A stretch of 64,000 nucleotides of DNA from Slackia sp. (GTDB lineage Bacteria; Actinomycetota; Coriobacteriia; Coriobacteriales; Eggerthellaceae), in NCBI GenBank assembly GCA_030527325.1, contig JAUNBA010000007.1:1-64000 (forward strand), written 5' to 3'. Below the pieces are notes generated by a model. The model was not told where the DNA came from, made no database searches, and was given only the letters and a program-made list of their open reading frames with translations. Of the stretch, positions 9,835 through 18,655 are shown piece after piece. Position 1 is the stretch's first letter; each line of letters starts with the position of its first letter. The translations under genes were made by a program, and so were the position numbers.

Positions 9835-9895
9835 CAAACGATAAGGCGGGCGCAACCTCGCCGACGGCGATGATGCGACGATCCGCCGCCGCGGC

Positions 9896-10639
9896 CTACT
9901 CCGTCCGGCGCAAGCCGCGCAACGCGGCCAGCAGCGCGACGCACGAAGCGAGCGCCGCGGCAAGCGCTCCCACGAGCGCTCCCGCCGCCGTATCGGACGT
10001 CTTCGCGATCGCATCGCTCGGCGCGGCCGCGTCGAAGTGCGGCGCGCCCTGCGAATCCTGAGACCCCGTGCCGCCCGACGAGGAATCGGGCTCCGTCGAG
10101 CCGGGCGTGCCTTCCTCCTGCGCGTAGAACGTCCACGTGAGCACGCGCTCGTCGCCCGCCGTATCGGCCCCGAGGCTCGTCGGCACCTCTATCGTCACCG
10201 AACCCTCGACGGCGCCGTCGCCTTCGAGCGTCGCCAGGCGCACCGGCTGCGCCATCCCGTGCGAATCGCCCACCGTGCCGCGCTGCATCCGGCCGTCGAA
10301 GACCGCTTCCACCGCGATGTCCTCGATGCCCGCCACCTGACCCGCATCATACGAAGCGCCCGCGTACACCGTCACCGGCTCCTGCACGCCCACCGCTTCG
10401 ATGGCGAATTCCTGCCGCGCCGTATCGCCCGGCATCAGATCCTTGCACGACGCGAACAGGTCGCCGCCTTCCGCGTCGCGATACGAAAACGTCTTGCTTT
10501 GCCCGTCGTAGACAAGCGTGGGAACGCCGTCGGCGGGCAGCGCCGCGAACGCCGCCGCGCCGCCGCATGCCAATGACGCCGCCAGAGCCACGGCCGAAAC
10601 CGCGACCGCTCCTTTATATGCCGAACGCTTCATGCTCAT
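9896..10639 (-). CDS. Secreted surface protein with C-terminal sorting-like anchor, last gene of the SipW operon
   Basis: A 247-residue exported protein. The N-terminus (MSMKRSAYKGAVAVSAVALA...) is an ordinary signal peptide, probably cut after AAAFA. The mature part has DLMPGDTARQEFAIE and LTWTFYAQEE segments, which resemble TasA/camelysin-type beta-sandwich proteins. A Ser/Gly/Gln linker leads to IAKTSD, a strong hydrophobic helix and the basic tail RGLRRTE, the layout of a sortase signal although LPxTG is degenerate. The start ATG 10639 overlaps the upstream stop as ATGA, implying translational coupling. It may tether the fibre proteins of the operon to the cell wall; that role is inference. 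No sortase lies in the window. Confidence 0.7.
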   Translation of the reverse strand: MSMKRSAYKGAVAVSAVALAASLACGGAAAFAALPADGVPTLVYDGQSKTFSYRDAEGGDLFASCKDLMPGDTARQEFAIEAVGVQEPVTVYAGASYDAGQVAGIEDIAVEAVFDGRMQRGTVGDSHGMAQPVRLATLEGDGAVEGSVTIEVPTSLGADTAGDERVLTWTFYAQEEGTPGSTEPDSSSGGTGSQDSQGAPHFDAAAPSDAIAKTSDTAAGALVGALAAALASCVALLAALRGLRRTE

Positions 10640-11412
10640 CGCGCTTCCCCTTCCGCCGCCGGTGCTGCAGCGGCGCCGTCCGCCAACACGCCGTCGGGTC
10701 CGACGGCCAGACCGCTCGAGGGGCCCCATGCCGCCGCGAACGCATCGGCGGGATCGGCCTGGACGGCCTGCATGGCGATATCGACCACCAACCTGCGGCC
10801 GTCGTCGTAGCGAGGATGCTCCGTGCAGCGAGCGATCAAATCGCCGCTCGAAGCGCCGGGCTGCAGCGGAGACGTCCAGTAATACAGGCCGTCGTCCGCG
10901 CGCACCCACGAAGACGCCTGGCCAGGCGCGCCGAACGCGCCCCATTCCATGGCGTAATCGTACGCCTGGCCGTCGTCCGCCGGCGCGGATGCGCGCTCGA
11001 CGGGCTCCTGGCCGAGCCTGACGCCGTTCGCATCCTCCCAATACACGCTCACCTGGGCACGCATGTACGAGTCCACATTGCCGGGATCGGGCGGATTGGC
11101 CGCCTTCACGTGCTCTTTGACGCCCGCCTCGGGCGCGAACTGCTCGTCGATGGCAGGCTCGAGCGTTCCCCTCGTGAAGAGGTTCGGCAGCTGCGATGAG
11201 GCCTGATACCACGCGAACACGCCGCCCGCGCACGCGAGCGTCAGGCATACGCAGGCCGCCGCCGCGATAAGCGCGCGGCGCGCCGGACGCGGCGCGCCAT
11301 CGCGCGGGGGCATCGAAAACCCTGCGGGGTCCGATGCCGTCGTGCGCTTCGTCGATCCGCCGCGCTCGATGCGCACGGGCGCCGCATGCATCCCCTGCTT
11401 CGATCGTTTCAT
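10636..11412 (-). CDS. SipW-dependent TasA/camelysin-like exported protein
   Basis: A 258-residue protein. After a long basic cytosolic N-terminus (about 1-44) comes a hydrophobic helix ending FAWYQASSQLPNLFTRGTLEP, which matches the alternate signal peptide cut by SipW-type peptidases (hydrophobic core, AW/Y-F, then N-x-F-x-x-G). The mature region contains YWEDANGVRLGQ and DDGLYYWTSPLQPGASSGDLI, the aromatic-rich YYY-x-x-x-L-x-P-G signature of this family. The ATG at 11412 follows directly on the upstream TAA. It is probably a minor fibre subunit; function inferred from family and operon. Confidence 0.75.
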   Translation of the reverse strand: MKRSKQGMHAAPVRIERGGSTKRTTASDPAGFSMPPRDGAPRPARRALIAAAACVCLTLACAGGVFAWYQASSQLPNLFTRGTLEPAIDEQFAPEAGVKEHVKAANPPDPGNVDSYMRAQVSVYWEDANGVRLGQEPVERASAPADDGQAYDYAMEWGAFGAPGQASSWVRADDGLYYWTSPLQPGASSGDLIARCTEHPRYDDGRRLVVDIAMQAVQADPADAFAAAWGPSSGLAVGPDGVLADGAAAAPAAEGEAR

Positions 11413-14400
11413 TTACGCTTCACCGCCTTCTTGGGCCGAAGCCGCCGCATGCTGGGCGGCGAACTCGTTTTTCGCACGCACGGATCCGTCGAGCCACGAG
11501 GAATCCTTCAACGTGTTCGTGCACGTCACCGTCGCGGGGGAAACCAGGTCGAGCACCGCCGAAGACGGATCGGCCGGATCGATCGTTCCCTGCGGGCATT
11601 CGATCGTCGCCTCGTAGCGCCACGCCCATGCGGCGTCTTCGCTCACTTTGTAGCGTCCGACCGGCATCGCGAGCGTCACGCGCGCGCTGTAGAAGCCGTC
11701 GGCATCAGGCGCGGCGGGCATATCCACGAAGACCATGCGCGTCGCAGGCGTTTGCCCGGGCGCGACCGGACCCGCGTCTTCGACCGTCAAGGCGAACGTC
11801 TGCCCTGCAGCGGCGCTATCCTTCGTGCGCTTGACCAGCGTCAAAACGGCATCGAAGTCGAAGACCGCATTGCCCTGGGCGTTCGTCGGCTTCACCGTCG
11901 GATCGGTCGACGCGCTCGAGACGTACAGCGCCACATTGCGATCGCTCAGCGGCGCGAAGGTCGTGCCGACGGCGCCTTCGGGCGTCGGCGCGTAGGAAAC
12001 CTGCTGCACGTTCACCGTGAGGCGTGCCTGCGCATACGGGGCCTTGAAGTACGCCTTCACGGGCGTTTCAGCATGCGAATCGAGCGCCCACAGCAAATCG
12101 TCGGTGTTGACCGCGCCCGCTGCGTCGGCCGAGCGAACCTGCCTGGTCACCGGATACAGATCCATATCGGAGGCGATCGGCGTGCGGCAGAACTCATCCC
12201 ACGCGGCGATAGAGGCGTCGGGACGCACCCACTGCCACGTGTTGAAGAGCTCGCGCATATCGAGCGCCGTCGATGCGTCGAGCTGGGCGGCGATGGCCTG
12301 CCACGCCTCGGAGTCGAGCACCACGTCCTGCATCATCCCGTCGGGACCGGGTTCCTGCGTCACGAAGCTGCGGCCTTCCGTCTCGGAAACATGGGCCGTG
12401 AACAGCACGCCGCCGTCCGTGCCGTGATAGCGCACCTCATGCACGCGCTCGAACACCGCGGTATAGACGGCGCCCGAGAACACGTCGCGCGCGTCGAGCG
12501 CATGCTCCTCGCCCGCCGACACCAGCGAACCGGGCTCGGCCGCGGATACGTAGCCTTCATACCAACCTTTGAACTCATAGCCCGCATACGGCGCGGCCTG
12601 GAGCATCAGCGCGCCTTCGGGACCGCGCGCAAGCGTACGCACCGTGGAAGGGTCGACGCCTGCGGCCGCAAGCACGTCGTCGATGTTGGAGTTCACCGTC
12701 ACCGACGCGACGCGATACACCGCGAACAATTCCATGGCATGCTCGACCGCGTCATGCTCGTCGGTCAACGCGGGCGTGCCGTCGGCGGCCCAGAGCGCGT
12801 ATTCCGCTCCGTCGGCAGGACGCTGCTCGGTCCATCCGACGAACACCGCGCGGCCGCCCACGGCGGCATCGACGGCGTTCATGTCGAATGCGGGCACGCC
12901 CTCGGGAGCCTTGCCCAAAGGATCGCCCTGGTTGCGCACCACCGTGGCGGTCTTGCCTTCCGCGACGTGATACACCACGGCCAAAGGCTCGTAGTTCGCC
13001 ACGAACGTATACGTATAGCCGGGCGCGATCTTATACGTCAACACGGCATGCTCGTTGGAAACGGGCGTACCGTCGGGTGCCGGCGCGCCGCCGGCGTCGA
13101 CGGCGTCGACCGTGCGCACCGCGCCGTCCGAGCGCTCGACCGTCCAGGACTTGAGCTCGTAGGGAACGCCATCGGCGCTGACCAGGGTCGATGTATCGGC
13201 GGTCACGCGCACGTCGATCGTGTAGTCGTCGTTTTCCGCAGGCGCGAGCTCGGCGGTGGGATCGAGCGGCACGTTCACGCCCGAGCCTGCGACGACGCCC
13301 GAGCGGGCGATGTTCGTCGTGGTGTCGTACGCGTATTTCGCATAGACCGGATACAGGTCGGTGGCGCGCTCCGTCTCATCGCCCACGTCGATCGTGTAAT
13401 TCAGCGCAAGGTCCGCGTCGGCCGTGCAATAGCCGTCGCCCGTGTTGTAGATGGCGTTCCACAACGCGCCGCCGCGCTCGCACGGCTGGCCCGCGGTGCC
13501 GTCGATCCAGCCCAGGAAGCGATACCCGGGTCGATGCATCGAGGCGTCCGACGGCGAAGGCTCGCCGACGAGGTCGGCGGCCTGAGCGCCCAGCACGGCA
13601 TCGAGGTCGGCCTCGGCGATCGGATTGCCCGAAAGCGGGAAGCTGAAGTCGCTCTTCGGGTCATGCGCGGCGTCCTTCAGGATGGTGGACAGGTACTGAC
13701 GCTGCACCGTCACGTCGGAAACGCCGCCCGCTGCGACGGGCACCTCATGAAACACCACGTCGGCCGTCATGTGGGCCACGTATTCGTAGGTCCTGTCGGT
13801 ATTGTGCTGGAAGCGCGTGCGATCCCAGTCGGGTTCGGCGGACAGATTATGCTTGCCGCCCGAACCTTCGGCCACCCAGAACCAGAACGTGTAGCCGGGC
13901 TGCGCCGTCACATGCACCGCGAAATCGCCGATGCCGGACGTCAGGCTGTTCGGCTTGCCCGTGAAGTTCACCGTGCCCGCTCCCGGGAAGTCGACCAGGG
14001 CCTTGATGTCCCATTCCCTGTCTTTGGTCATGTGGCCGTACGCCTTCATGGCGGAAACCACCTGGTACTCGGCGGTCAGCGCATCGGCTCCCGAACACGG
14101 GTCGGGAGCTGCGGCCCAATGCTGCAGATTCGTGCCGTAGAACACGCCGAATTCCGCAGGATCGAGCACCTGAAACGCGCTTCGGTACGGCTGCCACACG
14201 CTGCGGCCCAAAGCGTATTCCTTATGGTTCTGCATGTTGCCGTCGCCCGTCAGCGATTTGATCATGTAATCCACGCGGTATTCGAGTCGCGCCTCGTACG
14301 TATGCTGCTGCGTCAGATCGACCTCTTCGGGAAGCACGTATTCGGGTGTATCGGCCACGCGGCGGCTGCTGCCGTCGGGCATCTGCTCGTACCAGCCCAA

Positions 14401-16989
14401 GAAACGGTACCCGTCGGGCAATGTGCCGTCGTTTTGCGCGCCCGTCATCGTCACGGCGTACCGGCCGTCCTGCTTTTTGACCACGTCGGTGCGGCCCACG
14501 CCCTCGCGCAGCGTGAAGTCGTCGGAGGCGTCTTGCTCGTTGCCTTCGAAGCGCGTAATGATATTCGAGGCGTAATCGGCGTAGACGGGATACAGGTCCA
14601 TCGGCTGCACGATGGCGTCGCCTGCTTTCACGAAGGCGCCCGCCTGCTCGATATCGCCCATCTGCGATGCCGTCACAGACGGATAGCCGCCGCCCGTCAC
14701 CGGATGCGGCAACCAAGTCCAGCCCAGAAACACCGCGTCGGGGCCCACGCCGCCCGTCGTGCGGTCGGCCTGCGGCTCGGCCGCCTGCGGCAACGCGGCT
14801 TCGTGGTCGTACCAATCGTCGCTCGTATCGGCATCGGGCGCGCCCGCCGTATTCACCACGTTGCCCGCCACGTCATGGAAGAGCACCTGGCCCTGGCAGT
14901 ACGCCACGAACAGATCGCCGCCCGCGAAGCCTTCGGCCGTGCCGGGGCCGGTATTGCGCGCCGTATACGCCGCATCGGCAGAGACGCGCTTCGCCGGGTC
15001 GGACACGATGGGATCGAAAAACACATGGGACTCGTCGACTTTATCGACCCTCACGTCGGGCTGGCGGTACCAGCCGTTGAAGCGATAGCCCCCGTTATGC
15101 GCGGCGTCGGATACCGCGGGCGTCGTCTCGGGCGAAACGCCGTTGAGCGTCATGGAAAAATCCATGTCGAAATCGCTCGGCATGAAGCCCTGCACCGCGA
15201 ACTCGTAGGGCGTGCTCGTCGACTGCGGGCGGCCTGCGCCCAACACGTCGCTTTCGCCGATGCCCGCCGTGCCCGCGCCCGGGAAGTCGAACGTCGCCTT
15301 CACGGCGTCGCCATGCACGGGAATGCCCAGGTCGTAATCCATGACCCACCTGTTGGCGTGCGGCGCGCCGTCCATATACGCGGTGCTGCGCTCGGTGCCG
15401 CCCGTGAAGTCGAAGTCGTGCGATTCCCAGAAGGAGCGGTCGGCATACGTCGTCTCGTCCTGCGCGCCGAACGAAGCCCCGCTGTAGACCTTCTTGTTAT
15501 TCTTGTTGAAGATGGCGGGGATATCCTTGTTCGTGCCCGGCTCGGCGCTGAAATGCGGCGCGAAATACGAATTCGTGATCGTGCAGCCGCCATCGTGGTC
15601 CCATTCCACCAAGCCGCCCAGATACAGGTTCTTCTGGATGATGGGGATGACCAGCACGGCGTTGTACAGATACGAATGCAGGTTGCCGGCGTAATGGCTG
15701 CGCACCACGTGGACCGCCTCGTCCGTGCGTGCCACCAGGCCGCCGACATACCCCACGTTGCCGGCGCCGACGCTTACGTACGTGGCGGCGTACGTGTAGC
15801 AATCGGCCGTGGAAAAGCAGTCCACCATATTGGCGGAGTTGCCGTACAACGAGCCGCAGATGCCGCCCGCGTACACGGCCTGACCCGCCACAGCGCCGAC
15901 CGCGATGTCGTACTTGTTATGCACCTGGGTGAACGTCAGGTTCTTCGTTCCATCGGCCTGGGTTTCGCGCAGCGGGGTCACGCGGCTGTATTCGATCGTC
16001 GAATTGTGCGCCACGCCGACGAGCGCGCCGAGGTACAGGCCCTCGCCGCCCAAGCCCGAAACGCCGACGGTCGAATTGTTGATAACGCGGCCGCCCTGCA
16101 CCTCCACGTCGTAGACGACGCAGTTCTCAAGCTCGCCCGCCACCATGCCGCCCGCCAGGCCGGCGTTGGTGATCAGCGACACGGCATTATTCGCCGGCGT
16201 CACCGACGACGTGCAGTTGGTCAGCTTGATATGCTCGAGGCGCGTGTTCTTCGCGCATCCCACGATGACGCCGCCGCGGTAGTCGGCGCCCACATAGGCG
16301 TCGGTGAAGTTGATGTTCTTGATGACGGCGCCGTCGGTCCAGGCGAACAGGCCCGTATCGGGGGCGGGAACGAACAGCTGGCGCTCGTAATTCAGTCCTT
16401 TGATGGTGTAGCCGTTGCCGTCGAAGGTGCCGCGAAACGGGTTGTCTTTGCTGCCGAACGTCAGCGATCCGATTTGAGAAATAATCTGGTCCACCTGGTC
16501 GCTCGTCAGATCGAGCGTCTTATCGGGCGCATCCGACATATCGAGCATGTAGTACACGCCCGACGTGTCGGCCGTGCGCGACAAAAGCACCTGGGCAAGC
16601 AGGTCGGAGAAGCTGCGGATGTAGGTGATTTCGCCCGCAGCCGCGCGCTCGGACGCATCCGTCGATCGAGGGTCGACAGGCGCAGGCGCGCTTTCCGCCT
16701 GGACGGATTCCGACGCCTTCGCGCCGTCGCTTGCCGCAGTCTGCTCGACGGCAGGATCGGGCGCAACGACGCCTTGGTCGGCCGCCGCGCTTTTCTGCTC
16801 GGGCGCGGGCGCAGCCGTCTCGGCCCCCTGCTCGAGCGCGTCCGCCGGCACGCTCTCTTCGGCGTAGGCGCTTTGCGGGGCCAAAGGGCACAGCGTCAGC
16901 GCCAGCATGAGCGACATCGCCACGGCGCAGCACCGCTGCCACCGCGTTCGCTTCGCCTGCATTCCCGTTCGTTCGGCATTCCCTCGCAT
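11413..16989 (-). CDS. Very large secreted surface protein (beta-helix plus InlB-type repeats)
   Basis: An 1858-residue exported protein. A signal peptide (about 1-43, cut after SAYA) and a low-complexity Ala/Glu/Pro region (44-110) come first. Residues about 170-560 are rich in GG-x-V-G, NG-Y-T-I-G-L and G-G-L-V-A-type turns typical of GLUG-like right-handed beta-helices. Residues about 560-1680 carry repeated units with GYRFxGWY/FLGW motifs, characteristic of Listeria-Bacteroides (InlB B-type) repeats; at least six such motifs are visible. The C-terminal 120 residues resemble a SpaA/Cna-B-like domain ending CTNTLKDSSWLDG...KNEF. There is no C-terminal membrane anchor. It is flanked by TasA-like genes with a TAATG junction upstream and TAAATG downstream. 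Likely an adhesin displayed on, or bound to, the fibre; inference. Confidence 0.8.
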   Translation of the reverse strand: MRGNAERTGMQAKRTRWQRCCAVAMSLMLALTLCPLAPQSAYAEESVPADALEQGAETAAPAPEQKSAAADQGVVAPDPAVEQTAASDGAKASESVQAESAPAPVDPRSTDASERAAAGEITYIRSFSDLLAQVLLSRTADTSGVYYMLDMSDAPDKTLDLTSDQVDQIISQIGSLTFGSKDNPFRGTFDGNGYTIKGLNYERQLFVPAPDTGLFAWTDGAVIKNINFTDAYVGADYRGGVIVGCAKNTRLEHIKLTNCTSSVTPANNAVSLITNAGLAGGMVAGELENCVVYDVEVQGGRVINNSTVGVSGLGGEGLYLGALVGVAHNSTIEYSRVTPLRETQADGTKNLTFTQVHNKYDIAVGAVAGQAVYAGGICGSLYGNSANMVDCFSTADCYTYAATYVSVGAGNVGYVGGLVARTDEAVHVVRSHYAGNLHSYLYNAVLVIPIIQKNLYLGGLVEWDHDGGCTITNSYFAPHFSAEPGTNKDIPAIFNKNNKKVYSGASFGAQDETTYADRSFWESHDFDFTGGTERSTAYMDGAPHANRWVMDYDLGIPVHGDAVKATFDFPGAGTAGIGESDVLGAGRPQSTSTPYEFAVQGFMPSDFDMDFSMTLNGVSPETTPAVSDAAHNGGYRFNGWYRQPDVRVDKVDESHVFFDPIVSDPAKRVSADAAYTARNTGPGTAEGFAGGDLFVAYCQGQVLFHDVAGNVVNTAGAPDADTSDDWYDHEAALPQAAEPQADRTTGGVGPDAVFLGWTWLPHPVTGGGYPSVTASQMGDIEQAGAFVKAGDAIVQPMDLYPVYADYASNIITRFEGNEQDASDDFTLREGVGRTDVVKKQDGRYAVTMTGAQNDGTLPDGYRFLGWYEQMPDGSSRRVADTPEYVLPEEVDLTQQHTYEARLEYRVDYMIKSLTGDGNMQNHKEYALGRSVWQPYRSAFQVLDPAEFGVFYGTNLQHWAAAPDPCSGADALTAEYQVVSAMKAYGHMTKDREWDIKALVDFPGAGTVNFTGKPNSLTSGIGDFAVHVTAQPGYTFWFWVAEGSGGKHNLSAEPDWDRTRFQHNTDRTYEYVAHMTADVVFHEVPVAAGGVSDVTVQRQYLSTILKDAAHDPKSDFSFPLSGNPIAEADLDAVLGAQAADLVGEPSPSDASMHRPGYRFLGWIDGTAGQPCERGGALWNAIYNTGDGYCTADADLALNYTIDVGDETERATDLYPVYAKYAYDTTTNIARSGVVAGSGVNVPLDPTAELAPAENDDYTIDVRVTADTSTLVSADGVPYELKSWTVERSDGAVRTVDAVDAGGAPAPDGTPVSNEHAVLTYKIAPGYTYTFVANYEPLAVVYHVAEGKTATVVRNQGDPLGKAPEGVPAFDMNAVDAAVGGRAVFVGWTEQRPADGAEYALWAADGTPALTDEHDAVEHAMELFAVYRVASVTVNSNIDDVLAAAGVDPSTVRTLARGPEGALMLQAAPYAGYEFKGWYEGYVSAAEPGSLVSAGEEHALDARDVFSGAVYTAVFERVHEVRYHGTDGGVLFTAHVSETEGRSFVTQEPGPDGMMQDVVLDSEAWQAIAAQLDASTALDMRELFNTWQWVRPDASIAAWDEFCRTPIASDMDLYPVTRQVRSADAAGAVNTDDLLWALDSHAETPVKAYFKAPYAQARLTVNVQQVSYAPTPEGAVGTTFAPLSDRNVALYVSSASTDPTVKPTNAQGNAVFDFDAVLTLVKRTKDSAAAGQTFALTVEDAGPVAPGQTPATRMVFVDMPAAPDADGFYSARVTLAMPVGRYKVSEDAAWAWRYEATIECPQGTIDPADPSSAVLDLVSPATVTCTNTLKDSSWLDGSVRAKNEFAAQHAAASAQEGGEA

Positions 16990-17711
16990 TAGCGACCTTC
17001 TTTCTGCGGCCAGCCCTCGGCCTCGAACACGCTCGGGCCGTTGTTTTCGCTTTGCACGGCCACGGCATCGACGGTGAAATCGAGCGTTCCGCCGCGATAC
17101 CGTTCCTGCGCTCCGTCGGCGTCGATCGAAAGGCCCGTGATCACCGGGGCGCTCGTCTCGCCCGCGCCCAGCACGGCGTCGTAGTAATACCAGCCGTCCC
17201 GATACGACCAGGCGGGATCGCCGATCGTATACGACGCCAGATCATCGGCGTTCGACGCCGCGCCGTGCTCGTCGGTTCCCTGCATATGCAGCGACACGCG
17301 CACGAACACCGGATGCGAGCTCGTGTTGCGCACGCGCACGATGCGGCTATGCTCGCCTTCGATGCCCACCGCCACCGGCTCGTCGGGCACCGCCACTTCC
17401 TCCCCCGAGGGGCCGCGCATGGTCTCGACCGCCTGGATGCCCACGTCGCCGAAGGAAAGCCGGTTGTTCGCATCCACCGAACGCACCGAGAACGAAACGG
17501 CCTGCAGCGCGGCCAAAACCGCGATCAGCGCCGCAGCGCACGCGATGCACAGCCTGCGCGTCTTGGCCGCAGGCGATGCTTTCACGCAGCCCGCGGCAGC
17601 GTCGGATGCGCCGCCCGCAGCAGCGTCGTCTTCGAAGGACTCGCCGGTAAGAGATGCCCGCGCCGCGTCATCTCGCATCGAAGAATCCTTGCTTCGCGCC
17701 TTATCGCCCAT
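16989..17711 (-). CDS. TasA/camelysin-like exported protein
   Basis: A 240-residue protein with an unusually long cytosolic N-terminus (about 1-62, acidic and Ala-rich) before a hydrophobic helix, LCIACAAALIAVLAALQAVSF. The helix is followed by VDANNRLSFGDVGI, a SipW-type signal with the N-x-x-x-F-G pattern. The mature part contains RVRNTSSHPVFVRVSLHM and WSYRDGWYYYDAVLGAGETSAPVI, the beta-strand and DGWYYY-L-x-x-G-E-T signature common in SipW-dependent proteins. The start ATG 17711 was chosen for the CAGGAGGTTG site 7-16 nt upstream. The stop shares a base with the next start (TAATG). Confidence 0.75.
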   Translation of the reverse strand: MGDKARSKDSSMRDDAARASLTGESFEDDAAAGGASDAAAGCVKASPAAKTRRLCIACAAALIAVLAALQAVSFSVRSVDANNRLSFGDVGIQAVETMRGPSGEEVAVPDEPVAVGIEGEHSRIVRVRNTSSHPVFVRVSLHMQGTDEHGAASNADDLASYTIGDPAWSYRDGWYYYDAVLGAGETSAPVITGLSIDADGAQERYRGGTLDFTVDAVAVQSENNGPSVFEAEGWPQKEGR

Positions 17712-17820
17712 AGCCGCAACCTCCTGTTCGCCGTATCCCGCGAGGCGGCGGCGCACCGGGCGCCGTCGCCTCGACGAAGGGCGGGGGCGGCCCAAGCCGC
17801 GCCCCGCGCTCCGCTACAGC

Positions 17821-17852
17821 CGAACGGCGCCGCCCGCAAGCCGCGCCGTTCG
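17821..17852 (-). other. Intergenic stem-loop after the major TasA-like gene
   Basis: A perfect 10-bp stem GCGCCGTTCG... with arms 17821-17830 and 17843-17852 and a 12-nt loop. There is no T-run, so it is unlikely to be a full terminator. It sits between the best candidate for the major subunit gene and the coupled downstream genes, where it could protect the upstream mRNA from decay or partly attenuate readthrough. Confidence 0.55.
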
Positions 17853-17863
17853 ACCGTCATTCG

Positions 17864-18562
17864 CTATTTCTGGCTTGCAGCCCACGCGATAGCGGCATCG
17901 GTCGCGTCCTTGGCGGACAGGACCTCGCTCGCGTTGGACTTGGCCACCATGTAGCAGCTCACCGTCATCGTGGGGCTGCCGGCGATGGAGGCGTTGGGGT
18001 CGGCGACGACCTCGGAGAACAGCTCGCCGGTCCACACGTCGGTCGTGCTGGGCTGCAGCATAGCTGCCTCGGCACCGTCGGCGACGTACATGAACAGACC
18101 GCCCTCATAGGCCTGAGCGCCGCCCGTGGCATGCTCGGTCGCCTGGCCGGCAACCGGCTTCCAGTGATCCTTCAGCGTGAAGTACGTACCGCTGCCCAGG
18201 TCGTTTTTCACATAGGCGAACACGTATGCGGCATCGCTCTTAGGAGCAAGGCCGATGTTGGGGTTTTTGGCCACGTGGCTGCCCGCGGTAAGCTTGGAGC
18301 CCTCGACCCACTTGTCCTCGACGATATTGCCGTTGACCTGGCCCTGATGGCCGCCCTCTTCAGGCTTCACTTCAGGCTTGAGGGGCTTTTCAGGCTGATC
18401 GGGATCGGTCGTAGGCGGTTTGATGTTGCCCACCGCGAACGTGTTGGTCAGCGAGCTTTGAGAGGCGTACCACGCCATCACGCCGCCCACGGCCGCAAGG
18501 GCCAGGCACAGCACCAGGGCGACGATCAAGCCCGTGCGCTTCTTCGTTTTTTCCATGTTCAT
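17864..18562 (-). CDS. SipW-dependent TasA/camelysin-like protein, probable major fibre subunit
   Basis: A 232-residue protein with a textbook alternate signal peptide. Basic MNMEKTKKR is followed by the hydrophobic core LIVALVLCLALAAVGGVMAWY and then SLTNTFAVGNIKPP. A Pro/Lys/Glu-rich stretch (about 50-70) precedes a mature domain with AYVFAYVKNDLG and TYFTLKDHW segments. TasA and camelysin polymerise into matrix fibres in other bacteria. The start ATG 18562 has AAGGAGC upstream. It directly follows the signal peptidase gene, as tasA follows sipW in Bacillus, and is first of the substrate genes; the stem-loop after it hints at higher expression. Major-subunit status is inference. Confidence 0.78.
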   Translation of the reverse strand: MNMEKTKKRTGLIVALVLCLALAAVGGVMAWYASQSSLTNTFAVGNIKPPTTDPDQPEKPLKPEVKPEEGGHQGQVNGNIVEDKWVEGSKLTAGSHVAKNPNIGLAPKSDAAYVFAYVKNDLGSGTYFTLKDHWKPVAGQATEHATGGAQAYEGGLFMYVADGAEAAMLQPSTTDVWTGELFSEVVADPNASIAGSPTMTVSCYMVAKSNASEVLSAKDATDAAIAWAASQK

Positions 18563-18608
18563 TGCTCCTTCCCATGCGAGCGCATCGCCCGGACGCGTCG
18601 CATACGGT

Positions 18609-18626
18609 GAAGGCCCGCAGGCCTTC
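18609..18626 (-). other. Small stem-loop between sipW-like and tasA-like genes
   Basis: Perfect GAAGGCC-CGCA-GGCCTTC hairpin in the 93-base gap. No T-run follows on the minus strand; possible mRNA processing or attenuation element. Confidence 0.4.
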
Positions 18627-18655
18627 GGTTCCGACCTTCGTTTCGATCGCTGGAT

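Noticed and set aside
11386-16992. Plus-strand open frame of 1868 codons opposite the giant surface protein
   Set aside because: Its translation is Arg/His/Gly-rich nonsense without domains, while the minus strand gives signal peptide, beta-helix and repeat motifs.
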